Assembly (NCBI GenBank): GCA_025361665.1
Contig: JANYKF010000159.1
Location: forward strand, 1-8,466
Direction: 5' to 3'
DNA from: Clostridiaceae bacterium
GTDB lineage: Bacteria; Bacillota; Clostridia; DSM-8532
DNA length: 8,466 bases
In this document: piece after piece, positions 1 to 7,290 of the stretch
How the letters are laid out: the number at the start of each line of letters is the position of its first letter
Position numbering within the stretch: position 1 is the stretch's first letter
Program-made: the position numbers and the translations under genes
Notes under the pieces: model-generated
Told to the model about the DNA's origin: nothing
The model's input: the letters and a program-made list of their open reading frames with translations, nothing else
Databases searched by the model: none

Positions 1-1
1 C

Positions 2-346
2 GTTGTTCAGGGCGATATGGACAATTTGCTCGATTTGACAAATCAGGATTCCGTCATTCTCAATTTGCAGCGTGCCTGTGAAGCAGCCATCGATTTAGCC
101 ATGCATGCGGTTTCCGTTCGTAAACTCGGTATTCCCCAAAGCAGCAGGGATGCTTTCGACTTTTTGGAAGGGAACAATATGCTGACCCATGAAACGGCTG
201 TGAACATGAAACGGATGGTTGGATTCCGAAATATTGCCGTGCACGATTATCAGGCCATACAGTTGGAAATCGTTGAAAATATCATACAAAAGCATTTGAC
301 GGATTTTACAACATTCCTGGATGAGGCGAGGCTTGTATTTGAATAA
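2..346 (+). CDS. hepT: HepT-family RNase toxin (MntA-HepT module), 5'-truncated by window edge
   Basis: The reading frame is open from base 2, with five codons before the first ATG at 17, so the gene starts outside the window. The protein is all-helical in character. It carries the HepT signature R-X4-H-X-Y as RNIAVHDY (R71, H76, Y78 counted from the ATG at 17) and the family blocks QDSVILNLQR and GIPQSSRDAF. Known HepT proteins are about 133 residues, and the modified tyrosine of the Shewanella protein is at position 104. About 26 residues are therefore missing, which agrees with an upstream start. In characterised systems HepT is an RNase toxin with the R/H pair in its active site. It is neutralised when the nucleotidyltransferase MntA AMPylates the motif tyrosine. 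The mntA partner would be expected next door, to the left of the window. The gene converges on the fucosidase operon and is more A+T-rich, suggesting an independent, mobile-type origin. Family assignment is firm; activity is inferred. Confidence 0.9.
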   Translation, partial: VVQGDMDNLLDLTNQDSVILNLQRACEAAIDLAMHAVSVRKLGIPQSSRDAFDFLEGNNMLTHETAVNMKRMVGFRNIAVHDYQAIQLEIVENIIQKHLTDFTTFLDEARLVFE

Positions 347-360
347 AATCATTTGTATTT

Positions 361-384
361 CAGTGTGATTTTTATTTCACCCTG
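361..384. other. Imperfect dyad between the convergent hepT and GH95 genes
   Basis: CAGTGTGA (361-368) pairs with TCACCCTG (377-384), giving 7 of 8 pairs around an A/T-only 8-nt loop. A second small dyad, GTGGT (388-392) with ACCAC (407-411), lies between it and the GH95 stop codon. Together they fill the 66-bp gap between two convergent genes, where a two-way terminator would be expected. Neither stem is followed by a run of T on either strand, so a standard intrinsic terminator is not demonstrated. Confidence 0.25.
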
Positions 385-412
385 TCTGTGGTCAAGCCAA
401 AGGACAACCACT

Positions 413-3037
413 TCAGATAACCCTTGTTCTCCCTTTGCCCGGTCTGATGGTCCATGAACGTACTCCAACCTGCACGATTGCCGTGCAGGCTGCAGATGTT
501 TCCAGCCATGCCTCCGTCAAAGTCCCGTCCTTCCAGGTCATATCCACGGTCACATTTCCCCTTGCCTTCAGTCCGGATACCCGGCCTTCCTTCCATTCGT
601 CCGGCAGGGCCGGCAATAGGTGTATCACTCCGGCATGGCTTTGGAGCAGCATTTCCGCGATGCCGGCTGCAACCCCGAAATTGCCGTCGATCTGGAAAGG
701 CGGATGTGCGTCCATCATGTTCGGGTATGTTCCCCCGCCGTTCATGTAGTTGAAATTCGTTGCCAGCACGGGCCGCAACTGGCGCCGAATGAGCTTCCAG
801 GCATGGTTGCCATCCTGGAGCCTTGCCCAGAGGTTCACTTTCCATGCGAGACTCCAGCCGGTTCCGTCATCTCCCCGCCGCTCGAGACTCATGCGGCAGG
901 CCTGCGCCAATTCGGGCGTCTTTTGCGGATGAAGCCCGTCACCCGGAAACAAGCCGTAAAGATGCGAAACATGCCGATGCTGAGGCTCCTCCTCTTCAAA
1001 GTCACGGAACCATTCCTGCAGCTGGCCGTGTTTCCCGATGCGATAAGGGTCCAGTCGGGGAAGTGCCGCCCGGATTTCCTCGGGGATCGCGTTGAGTTCA
1101 GCCGACAGGGAAAAGGTGCCTGACAGGGAAGTGTTGACTGACGGGGAAGTGTTGGCTGACGGGGAAGTGTTGACTGAGAGGGAAGTATTGCCTGACGGGG
1201 CTTCTTCTTTCAAGGCTGCTTCCGCGGCAAGGCATGCCTCAAACAGATCCCGGACGATGGCCATGTCCATGGTGGAGGAACGGCTCACGCAGCAGGATTT
1301 TCCGGACTCCGTCAGGAACCCGTTTTCGGGAGAAGTGGCGGGAGCGGTTCCCAGTGTGCTTTCAGGCGTTTCCACCATCCAGTCCAGAAGAAAGCGGGCT
1401 GCTCCAGCCATGAGGGGATATGCGGTTTCCCGAAGCCACTCCATATCCCGGGTGAACTGGAAATGGGTCCAAAGATGCCGGGCAAGCCAGGCCCCGCCCA
1501 TGGGCCAATAGGAATGCCGCGCGGCTCCGCCGACCGGTACGGAGGCACGCCAAATGTCCGCATTGTGGTTGACAGTCCACCCGCGGCAGCCGAACTGCGT
1601 TCCGGCAGTCACCGCACCGGTTACGGCCAATTCCGATATCATCCGGGACATGGGTTCGGACAAGTCACCCAGGCCACAGGTTTCCACGGGCCAGTAGTTC
1701 ATCTGGGCATTGATGTTTGTCGTCCAGTTTGCGCTCCAGGCTGGCCGCAGATGATGACTCCAGATTCCCTGGAGGTTCGCCGGCTGTGTTTCGCACCGTG
1801 AACTGGCAATCAGGAGGTATCGGCCATACTGGAACAGCAGTGTGGCCAGCGCATTGTCGGTTCCGCCTTCGGCAAAACGGACAAGCCGCTGATCGGTCGG
1901 CAAATCGGACCCATCGGATAGATTCGCATCATCCCCGGGCTTTCCATTCTCTGCAGACTTCCCGTCAATCAAAGCAGCTGACTGGGCCGGTTCAGCCAAT
2001 TCCAGGCTTACGCGTGAAAAGAGCGCATGGTGGTCCGCAACATGCCGATTCTTCAACTCTTCAAATGTGGCTGCTTTCACGCAGGCCAGCTTTTTCCCGC
2101 AGAGAACGGCCGGATCGATGCCCCCATCGGTCGGATTGACATCATACCCGGCAAAAGAAGTGGCGGCGGCAAGCCGGATTTCCATCCGATCCGCCCCACG
2201 GACCTCGATCCGGTCCGCATTGGCTGTCCTCGTACCTCCGGACTGCAGGACGATCAGCCGGGAAGCGAATCGCATGCCCGGATGTTCCGAGTCGAAGCAT
2301 ACTCCTTCATCCGAAACTTTCACATAGGAAGGTTCGACGTGGGTGGGAGCCTGCCCGACCATCAACAGGGTTCCCCCGGCATCCGCTTCTGTTGCGTGAA
2401 GCAGCAGGCTTTCGCCGGCATCTGCCTTCGTTGTGTACGGGAGCAGGCTTTCGAGGCGTATGTCCACATGAAGGCCCGTATGGCCTGCCTGGTTTGCATG
2501 GTTTGGATGACCATCACTGCCGCCCTCCGGGCTGCCCGTGGAACCGGATCCCGATGATGCGACATAGACCAGCACCTGATCGGGATGGGATACGAATGTT
2601 TCCGTGCAAAAACTGATTCCATTGCGGCAGTAAGAAGAGGAGGCGATGCCGGTGTCCAAAACCAGTTCACGACTGTACTCCGTCACATGCCCGGCTGTCT
2701 TCCAATCCAGAAAGACCTGCCCCAACGGCTGATATGACTCTGTCCATGGGCCCAGCATTTCTTTCTCAATCAAATCCTGCGCATCCGGGAACCGGTCTTC
2801 CATCACCAGTTTCCGGACTTGCGGAAGATGGGACAGCGCAGTGGGGTTCTGCGTGTCCCTGGGGAATCCGGACCAAAGGGTATCCTCGTTCAGATGGATG
2901 CATTCCGTATCGGTTTTTCCGTACAGCATGGCACCCAACCGCCCGTTCCCCAGTGGGAGGGCCTCTTCCCAGATATCGGCCGGCTTGTCATACCAAAGCC
3001 TGTGTTTTCCTGAAGACAAGATATCCTTATCCATCAT
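413..3037 (-). CDS. GH95 alpha-L-fucosidase, cytoplasmic, with expanded loops
   Basis: This glycoside hydrolase family 95 enzyme is an inverting alpha-L-fucosidase, typically acting on alpha-1,2-linked terminal fucose. Numbering starts from the ATG at 3037 (874 residues). The N-terminal beta domain has the block [13 protein letters not shown] and then LNEDTLWSG. The catalytic (alpha/alpha)6 barrel has NINAQMNYW with N441 and N443, SPENGF with E571, and FQIDGNFG with D784. These match the Asn pair, the general acid Glu and the Asp of the Bifidobacterium AfcA active site. [13 protein letters not shown] is also typical. The start at 3037 (or the adjacent ATG at 3034) follows a G-run (3043-3048), a weak ribosome site, 31 bp after the dehydrogenase stop. 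The frame stays open for 46 more codons upstream, but these overlap the dehydrogenase gene and show no homology. There is no signal peptide. Family members are usually about 750-800 residues. The excess sits in Ser/Gly/Asp-rich loops near residues 161-188, 205-217, 348-391 and 615-646. Confidence 0.95.
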   Translation of the reverse strand: MMDKDILSSGKHRLWYDKPADIWEEALPLGNGRLGAMLYGKTDTECIHLNEDTLWSGFPRDTQNPTALSHLPQVRKLVMEDRFPDAQDLIEKEMLGPWTESYQPLGQVFLDWKTAGHVTEYSRELVLDTGIASSSYCRNGISFCTETFVSHPDQVLVYVASSGSGSTGSPEGGSDGHPNHANQAGHTGLHVDIRLESLLPYTTKADAGESLLLHATEADAGGTLLMVGQAPTHVEPSYVKVSDEGVCFDSEHPGMRFASRLIVLQSGGTRTANADRIEVRGADRMEIRLAAATSFAGYDVNPTDGGIDPAVLCGKKLACVKAATFEELKNRHVADHHALFSRVSLELAEPAQSAALIDGKSAENGKPGDDANLSDGSDLPTDQRLVRFAEGGTDNALATLLFQYGRYLLIASSRCETQPANLQGIWSHHLRPAWSANWTTNINAQMNYWPVETCGLGDLSEPMSRMISELAVTGAVTAGTQFGCRGWTVNHNADIWRASVPVGGAARHSYWPMGGAWLARHLWTHFQFTRDMEWLRETAYPLMAGAARFLLDWMVETPESTLGTAPATSPENGFLTESGKSCCVSRSSTMDMAIVRDLFEACLAAEAALKEEAPSGNTSLSVNTSPSANTSPSVNTSLSGTFSLSAELNAIPEEIRAALPRLDPYRIGKHGQLQEWFRDFEEEEPQHRHVSHLYGLFPGDGLHPQKTPELAQACRMSLERRGDDGTGWSLAWKVNLWARLQDGNHAWKLIRRQLRPVLATNFNYMNGGGTYPNMMDAHPPFQIDGNFGVAAGIAEMLLQSHAGVIHLLPALPDEWKEGRVSGLKARGNVTVDMTWKDGTLTEAWLETSAACTAIVQVGVRSWTIRPGKGRTRVI
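1103..1200. repeat. 18-bp tandem repeat (5 full copies plus a partial) inside the GH95 gene
   Basis: Five consecutive 18-bp units begin at 1103, 1121, 1139, 1157 and 1175, followed by an 8-bp partial unit from 1193. The core on the plus strand is TGACGGGGAAGTGTTGAC. Copies 2 to 4 differ at only one or two bases, copies 1 and 5 at a few more. On the coding strand each unit gives a six-residue Ser/Thr/Asn-rich block such as NTSPSV or NTSLSG (residues about 615-646). It sits in a loop between barrel helices, before the conserved [14 protein letters not shown] segment. Confidence 0.9.
2378..2455. repeat. 39-bp imperfect tandem duplication inside the GH95 gene
   Basis: Two adjacent 39-bp units (2378-2416 and 2417-2455) share GGCATC at their starts and GAGCAGGCTTTCG-like ends. 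They encode the 13-residue blocks [13 protein letters not shown] and [13 protein letters not shown] in the N-terminal beta domain. A typical family member has only one such segment before the LLMVGQAP motif, so one unit looks like an added in-frame copy that has since diverged. Confidence 0.75.
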
Positions 3038-3068
3038 CCGGACCCCCCATGGCTGCAAATTGTGTGTT

Positions 3069-4127
3069 TCAGCGAATCTCCTCGTCGAATACCACGGCCA
3101 CCTTGCCGCATTTGCCTTCGGCCATGAGGCTGTAAGCCTCCGGGGCCTGATCCAGCGTGAAGCGGTGCGTGACAAGATCTTCCGGGTGAATGTTCCAGCG
3201 GACCAGCTTCGAGGTCAATTCCTCCATCTTCCAGATGCTGGTGACCCATGAACCGAAAATGGTTTTCTGGTCATGGATGATGTCCGGACTCGGATTGAAT
3301 TCCACCGTGCCGCCCTCTCCCACAAAGGCGATTTTTCCCCATTTGCGGGTGGCGCGAATGGACAGCTGACGGGCGGAGGTATGACCTGAGCAGTCGATGG
3401 CGCGTTCCACGCCTTGTCCGCCGGTCAGTTTCATGACTTCTGCGAGCGTATCCGGTCCGGAAAGCAATACATGATCGGCCAGTTTCTTGTCCCTGGCGAT
3501 TTGACAGCGCTCAGGCGTCACATCCACTGCAATCAGCTTTTCAGCCCCCATGGCCTTCGCCAGCATCAAAGTGGCCAGCCCGACCGGGCCCAGGCCGACG
3601 ACCAGCACGGCATCATTGCCGGAAATGCCAATCTTCTCCAGACCTTCATACACGGTTCCGAACCCGCATGCCACCTGGGCACCATCGGTGTATGTGAGTG
3701 AGTCGGGAAGCGGTACGCAATCCTTCTCATCCGCGAGGATATAGGGGGCCATGCCTCCATCCCGCTGCCAGCCGTATGCCGCACGCAGCGGGCTGGTGCA
3801 GCTGATCATGTAGCCCTGGCGGCAATCCATGCACAGGCCGCAGCCGGAGATGTGATAAAGCACCACGCGGTCGCCTTCCTTGAACCGGCGCATGCCGGGA
3901 CCGCATTTCACAATCTGGCCGGCCGGCTCATGACCGGCGATTTTATCCTGGTACCCTTCCGGTCCTTTGCCCAGATGCTCCCGGTATATGGCGCGGATAT
4001 CGCTTCCGCAGATCGTCGAACTCTTCGTGCGGATCAGGACCTGTCCGTGACCGGGTTCCGGTATTTCCACCTCACGCATCTCTACCGTGCTGTTACCGGG
4101 CAAATAGGCGGCTTTCATGGTACTCAT
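3069..4127 (-). CDS. Zinc-dependent medium-chain dehydrogenase (MDR family)
   Basis: This is a polyol/alcohol dehydrogenase-type NAD(P)-dependent oxidoreductase of 352 residues. Numbering is from the ATG at 4127. The catalytic zinc ligands are visible as C40 (in TICGSD) and H66-E67 (in GHE). The structural zinc lobe has C96, C99, C102 and C110. The Rossmann motif GLGPVG is at 178-183, and an acidic D202 follows at the end of the next strand, favouring NAD over NADP. The start is set by AGGAGG eight bases upstream. In-frame ATGs at 4154 and 4133 lie upstream of or too close to that site. It sits between two fucosidase genes, 75 bp after GH29 and 31 bp before GH95. A role in oxidising L-fucose or a catabolite is therefore likely, but the substrate cannot be read from the sequence. 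Threonine or sorbitol dehydrogenase relatives share the same fold and motifs. Confidence 0.92.
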   Translation of the reverse strand: MSTMKAAYLPGNSTVEMREVEIPEPGHGQVLIRTKSSTICGSDIRAIYREHLGKGPEGYQDKIAGHEPAGQIVKCGPGMRRFKEGDRVVLYHISGCGLCMDCRQGYMISCTSPLRAAYGWQRDGGMAPYILADEKDCVPLPDSLTYTDGAQVACGFGTVYEGLEKIGISGNDAVLVVGLGPVGLATLMLAKAMGAEKLIAVDVTPERCQIARDKKLADHVLLSGPDTLAEVMKLTGGQGVERAIDCSGHTSARQLSIRATRKWGKIAFVGEGGTVEFNPSPDIIHDQKTIFGSWVTSIWKMEELTSKLVRWNIHPEDLVTHRFTLDQAPEAYSLMAEGKCGKVAVVFDEEIR

Positions 4128-4135
4128 GTGCATAC

Positions 4136-4141
4136 CCTCCT
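4136..4141 (-). promoter_or_regulatory. Shine-Dalgarno AGGAGG that fixes the dehydrogenase start
   Basis: A perfect AGGAGG on the minus strand lies 8 nt before the ATG at 4127. The alternative ATG at 4133 would be only 2 nt away and the one at 4154 lies upstream of it. This selects the MSTMKAAYL start. Confidence 0.85.
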
Positions 4142-4176
4142 GTTCATTCTGCAAATATGACGGAAAAATCAGAATC

Positions 4177-4194
4177 AGGCTGACAATCCAGCCT
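4177..4194 (-). other. Intercistronic hairpin between the GH29 and dehydrogenase genes
   Basis: On the minus strand AGGCTG and CAGCCT form a perfect 6-bp stem around a 6-nt loop, just after the GH29 stop. A TTTTT tract follows about eight bases downstream. It resembles a weak or partial terminator or an RNA processing site. The gap to the T-run makes full termination unlikely, and the next gene has its own strong ribosome site. Confidence 0.45.
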
Positions 4195-4202
4195 CGAGAG
4201 AC

Positions 4203-5699
4203 TCACGCTTCAAAAGCAATTTTCAGCGACACTGCGTATTCGCTGCAATACCCTTCCGGCAGCTCAACCTGCAGCGCTTCAGGCGTTTCCGTGAAGGAAA
4301 GCGCCTTTCCACCATCCAGGAGATGAACGGAGGCAACTTTCCCGATTCCCACAGCTGCGGTGACCGGCCGTTTCGCCCCAAGGGAAAGGATCTTGACCGC
4401 CCCATCCTCAGGGCATTTCAGCAAGGTTGCAAACAGGGCGCCGTCTTTCGTGGTGAAGCGAATATCCTGTGCGGTGAAGGAGGCGCGGTCAGTATCGGTG
4501 AATGCGCCTTCCACGATTTTCGTGGGACCTTCCCCGAAGATTGTCCAGGCACGGGTTCCGTAGATGGCTTCCCCGTTTTTCTCCAGCCATTTTCCGATAT
4601 CCCTCAGAATGGCCTTTTCCGGTTCCGGAATGGTTCCATCTGCCTTTGGCCCTATGTTCAGGAGCAGCGCACCATTCTTGCTGACGATGTCCACCAAATC
4701 TTCCATGATATCCGCTGACGTCTTGTAGTCCTGATTTTCGGTATAGCCCCATGAATTCTTCTGAACGGCCGTGTCCGTCTGCCAGAACAGGCTGCGGATG
4801 CCGGACAGCTGTCCGCGCTCCACATCGAAGATGGCCGCCTGTACCGGGAAGGCATCGTATTTGTAATTGATGGCCACATCCACGCCCCACTCGGCGGCAC
4901 GGTTGTAATAATAGGCCGCCATTTTCTTCAGATATGGCTTGAAGGCAAGGTTCATGATCCACCAGTCGAACCACAGAACCTTGGGCTGGTACTTGTCAAT
5001 GAGTTCACAGGTGCGCAGGAGCCAATCCTCCAAATATGCCTCGTCCGGCGGGTTGGCGAGATAATTGTCCCAATGGTGCTCCGGACCCGGGGAACCATGG
5101 GCCGGTCCGTAGAAGTCGGCATAAGCCGGATCGTTCACATCAGAATCAAATTTTCTGCCTTCACCCAAAAACCACCAGTGTTCCGCCCGGTGGCTGGATG
5201 CGCAGATGACCATATCCCGCTCCTCGACCGCCGCGCGCAGCTCTCCGACCACATCGCGCATGGGTCCCATTTCTGCGGAATTCCATTTCGAGAGTTCGCT
5301 CCTGTACATCTGGAACCCGTCATGGTGCTCGGCCACCGGCATCACGAAGCGGGCACCCGCTTCCCGGAAAAGATCCGCCCATTCGCCTGCGTCAAATTGT
5401 TCCGCCTTGAACATCGGGATAAAATCCTTGTAGCCGAACCGACTGTGCGGCCCGTATGTCTTCAGGTGGTGTTCATGCTCGGAACTTCCTTGCGTGTACA
5501 TGTTCCGGGGATACCATTCGCTTCCGAAAGCAGGCACGCAGTACACGCCCCAATGGATGAAAATGCCGAACTTCGCATCCTGGTACCATTTCGGGATCCG
5601 GACGGTTTCCAGGGAATCCCAGGTATCGGAAAAGGGGCCCTTCGCGATGACTTCCTTCACTGTCCTCATCATTTCCGTTTTCAGCACTTGATTGTCCAT
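4203..5699 (-). CDS. GH29 alpha-L-fucosidase, cytoplasmic
   Basis: This is a 498-residue glycoside hydrolase family 29 retaining alpha-L-fucosidase. The N-terminal (beta/alpha)8 barrel shows KFGIFIHWGVY (43-53), SEWYPRNMY (60-68), the paired-histidine motif EHHDGF (124-129) and the nucleophile segment VLWFDWW, in which D245 aligns with the known catalytic Asp. SWGY (316-319), LLLNIGPKADG (345-355) and the WLEKNGEAIYGTR block (371-383) are also family hallmarks. E294 in DVERG is a candidate acid/base, but this residue is poorly conserved in the family and the call is tentative. The C-terminal ~110 residues form the expected beta-sandwich. There is no signal peptide, so it probably acts on imported oligosaccharides. 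The ATG at 5699 follows AAGGA at 7-nt spacing. Linkage preference (alpha-1,2, 1,3/4 or 1,6) cannot be decided from sequence alone. It is paired with the GH95 fucosidase in the same operon. Confidence 0.95.
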   Translation of the reverse strand: MDNQVLKTEMMRTVKEVIAKGPFSDTWDSLETVRIPKWYQDAKFGIFIHWGVYCVPAFGSEWYPRNMYTQGSSEHEHHLKTYGPHSRFGYKDFIPMFKAEQFDAGEWADLFREAGARFVMPVAEHHDGFQMYRSELSKWNSAEMGPMRDVVGELRAAVEERDMVICASSHRAEHWWFLGEGRKFDSDVNDPAYADFYGPAHGSPGPEHHWDNYLANPPDEAYLEDWLLRTCELIDKYQPKVLWFDWWIMNLAFKPYLKKMAAYYYNRAAEWGVDVAINYKYDAFPVQAAIFDVERGQLSGIRSLFWQTDTAVQKNSWGYTENQDYKTSADIMEDLVDIVSKNGALLLNIGPKADGTIPEPEKAILRDIGKWLEKNGEAIYGTRAWTIFGEGPTKIVEGAFTDTDRASFTAQDIRFTTKDGALFATLLKCPEDGAVKILSLGAKRPVTAAVGIGKVASVHLLDGGKALSFTETPEALQVELPEGYCSEYAVSLKIAFEA

Positions 5700-5762
5700 G
5701 TTGCCTTCCTTTCAAAACCAGCATGCTTGTATTGCCATATGAAACTCAATTGGTAGGTTTCT

Positions 5763-6752
5763 TCAACACGGGATGTGGCCGTCCACATCCCACAAATCGG
5801 TCCAGTCCTTCGCGCCGTCCCAAAGGAACACTTGCCCCTTGATGAGGCGGCAACCGGATTCAACGGTTTCCATGTCTTTCATTTCCTCATCCGATAACGG
5901 ATCTTCCGTGACTGCCTGAAGATTTGACGCAATCTGAGCGGGTTTTACAGAGAATGGAATGGGAATCTGTCCGCGCTTGACCGCCCACTTCAGGCAGACC
6001 TGTGCAGGATGGATGCCGTGTGCCTCCGCGATGCGCACAACCACGGGATGGGCCATGTCCGCCACATCTTCGGGCGTCCTGTCCCGCTCGGGGCGGGCCG
6101 GAGAACCGATGGGACTGTACCCGATGGGCTGGATGCCGGATGCCGTGCAGAAATCAAACAGCTCCTGCTGCTGGAAAGTGGGATGCAGTTCCATTTCGTT
6201 TGCCGCGGGCATCACCGTGCAGTCGCGCAGCAACAGCCGCAGTTTCGGCACCGTCATGTTCGACGTGCCGATGTTGCGGACATAGCCGGCTTTCACCAGT
6301 CGCTCCATCTGATGCCAGGTCTCCATATAGGACTCATGGATGTAGGGTTTCGCATCTGGATTGTGATAATCCGGTGCAGCTCCTTTTGGATGGAAGTTGG
6401 GGAATGGCCAGTGTACAAAATACAGGTCCAGGTAGTCCAGGTTCAGATCCTTCAGGGACTGCGCACAGGAAAGCAGCACATCGCCCTTGCCGTGCATGTC
6501 GTTCCAGACTTTGGAGACAATGAAGAGCTCCTCGCGGGATATGCCTTTTTTCATTGCCTCCGACAATACTTGTCCGATGATTGCCTCGTTCCCATAGACC
6601 GAAGCACAGTCTATCAGCCGCCAACCGGCCTCAATGGCATGGCGGACGGCAGAAGCCACCGCTTCCCCGCCATACTGGTCGGATCCGAATGTGCCGAGGC
6701 CGATGGCCGGGATGCGGGCACCTCCACGCAAAACCTTGTGGGGAATGTTCAT
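5763..6752 (-). CDS. Aldo/keto reductase
   Basis: This is a 329-residue NAD(P)-dependent aldo/keto reductase with a TIM barrel. The full catalytic tetrad is present, numbered from the ATG at 6752: D48 and Y53 in LIDCASVYGNE, K81 in VSKVWN and H114 in VHWPFP. NIGTSN and QVCLKWAVKRG(Q)IPIP with downstream S/K residues fit the cofactor-binding side. The start is chosen because AAAGGA lies 8 nt upstream. An in-frame ATG 13 codons earlier (6791) falls inside a hairpin and lacks a ribosome site. The gene lies between fucU and the GH29 fucosidase, so fucose or a product such as L-lactaldehyde is a reasonable substrate. Some sugar 1-dehydrogenases belong to this superfamily, so L-fucose oxidation to the lactone is one candidate reaction. 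That is inference from context; the family does not reveal the substrate. Confidence 0.92.
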   Translation of the reverse strand: MNIPHKVLRGGARIPAIGLGTFGSDQYGGEAVASAVRHAIEAGWRLIDCASVYGNEAIIGQVLSEAMKKGISREELFIVSKVWNDMHGKGDVLLSCAQSLKDLNLDYLDLYFVHWPFPNFHPKGAAPDYHNPDAKPYIHESYMETWHQMERLVKAGYVRNIGTSNMTVPKLRLLLRDCTVMPAANEMELHPTFQQQELFDFCTASGIQPIGYSPIGSPARPERDRTPEDVADMAHPVVVRIAEAHGIHPAQVCLKWAVKRGQIPIPFSVKPAQIASNLQAVTEDPLSDEEMKDMETVESGCRLIKGQVFLWDGAKDWTDLWDVDGHIPC

Positions 6753-6771
6753 GAAATGATTCCTTTCCCGG

Positions 6772-6792
6772 CATGGACATACCGTGTCCATG
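6772..6792. other. Perfect 8-bp inverted repeat between fucU and the reductase gene
   Basis: CATGGACA (6772-6779) and TGTCCATG (6785-6792) form a perfect 8-bp stem with a 5-nt loop, inside the 55-bp gap between fucU and the aldo/keto reductase gene. On the mRNA it ends a few bases before the GGGAAAGGA ribosome site. No T-run follows, so it is not a terminator. It could shape RNA stability or processing, or act as a protein-binding palindrome. Confidence 0.6.
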
Positions 6793-6807
6793 TTGCCTGC
6801 CGTGACA

Positions 6808-7236
6808 TTATACGACGACGCCTTTTTTCAATATGATGTTCGCGTAGAGGGCCGCTTCGCCCGTGGCCACCACGGCATAGGCCAGCTTGGCCCTTTCATA
6901 GAAGGCAAAACGTTCTATGTTTTCCACTTGATTGGCTTTGGTTTCATGTTTGTTGACAATTGCCTTATAAGTGTCCCAGATGGGTGTCTCGACCGTGTCG
7001 CCAGGGACGACTTGCATGAGGGCAACGGGACAGGCCACATAGGGATCGAGGGGAAACAGCTGCAGAATGGCCTCCAGCAGTTCCGGCACGCCGTGTCCGT
7101 CGCAGCGGGCCAGGCGGCGGGCATAGGCGGCGGACGGGAAATTCCCGTCTGCAAGCACGATTTCATCTCCATGCCCCATTTCCATGAGAATCTTGAGCAG
7201 TTCCGGGCTGAGAATAGATGGAATTCCTTTCAACAT
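6808..7236 (-). CDS. fucU: L-fucose mutarotase FucU (RbsD/FucU family)
   Basis: The 142-residue product matches the FucU length and pattern throughout. It has ISPELL-type SILSPELLKIL, then EMGHGDEIVLAD with the conserved H22, then LFPLDPYVACPVALM, RFAFYERAKLAYAVV with the conserved Tyr113, and ILLKKG-type IILKKGVVV at the C-terminus. FucU interconverts alpha- and beta-L-fucose in the cytoplasm and supplies the anomer used by the next enzyme. The ATG at 7236 is preceded by AAGGAG at 9-nt spacing (7246-7251). The frame remains open 36 codons further upstream, but that stretch is regulatory DNA with no FucU homology. It is the first enzyme gene after the regulator and the clearest marker that the operon's substrate is L-fucose (the related RbsD acts on ribose). 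Confidence 0.96.
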   Translation of the reverse strand: MLKGIPSILSPELLKILMEMGHGDEIVLADGNFPSAAYARRLARCDGHGVPELLEAILQLFPLDPYVACPVALMQVVPGDTVETPIWDTYKAIVNKHETKANQVENIERFAFYERAKLAYAVVATGEAALYANIILKKGVVV

Positions 7237-7261
7237 GAGGTTGTTCTCCTTCCGTTCGTTG

Positions 7262-7290
7262 ACTGTACATGCTCCGCGGAGAATTTCCAA
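7262..7290 (-). promoter_or_regulatory. Candidate sigma-70-type promoter for the fuc operon
   Basis: On the minus strand TTGGAA (7285-7290) and TACAGT (7262-7267) are separated by 17 bp, each matching the consensus at 4 of 6 bases. The spacer contains the 10-bp palindrome CTCCGCGGAG (7272-7281), a possible operator. Transcription would begin just before the fucU ribosome site. The A/T-rich stretch at 7321-7340 is an alternative -10 location, but no good -35 pairs with it. Confidence 0.3.

Noticed and set aside
2167..2222. Apparent 8-residue repeat [16 protein letters not shown] in GH95
   Set aside because: The segment lies in a normal beta-strand region of the family, and DNA identity between the two units is too weak to claim a recent duplication.
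3038..3175. N-terminal extension of the GH95 gene by 46 codons
   Set aside because: It overlaps the end of the dehydrogenase gene in another frame, has no GH95 similarity, and a start after the dehydrogenase stop is available at 3037 or 3034.
5073..5756. 227-codon plus-strand open frame opposite the GH29 gene
   Set aside because: It lies antisense to conserved GH29 sequence and shows no family features.
5716..5762. Small dyad GAAAC/GTTTC in the GH29-reductase gap
   Set aside because: Only five pairs with an 11-nt loop, not distinguishable from chance.
6009..6836. 275-codon plus-strand open frame opposite the reductase gene
   Set aside because: It is antisense to a well-supported aldo/keto reductase with an intact tetrad. 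Its product has no recognisable motif and is explained by high GC and codon bias.
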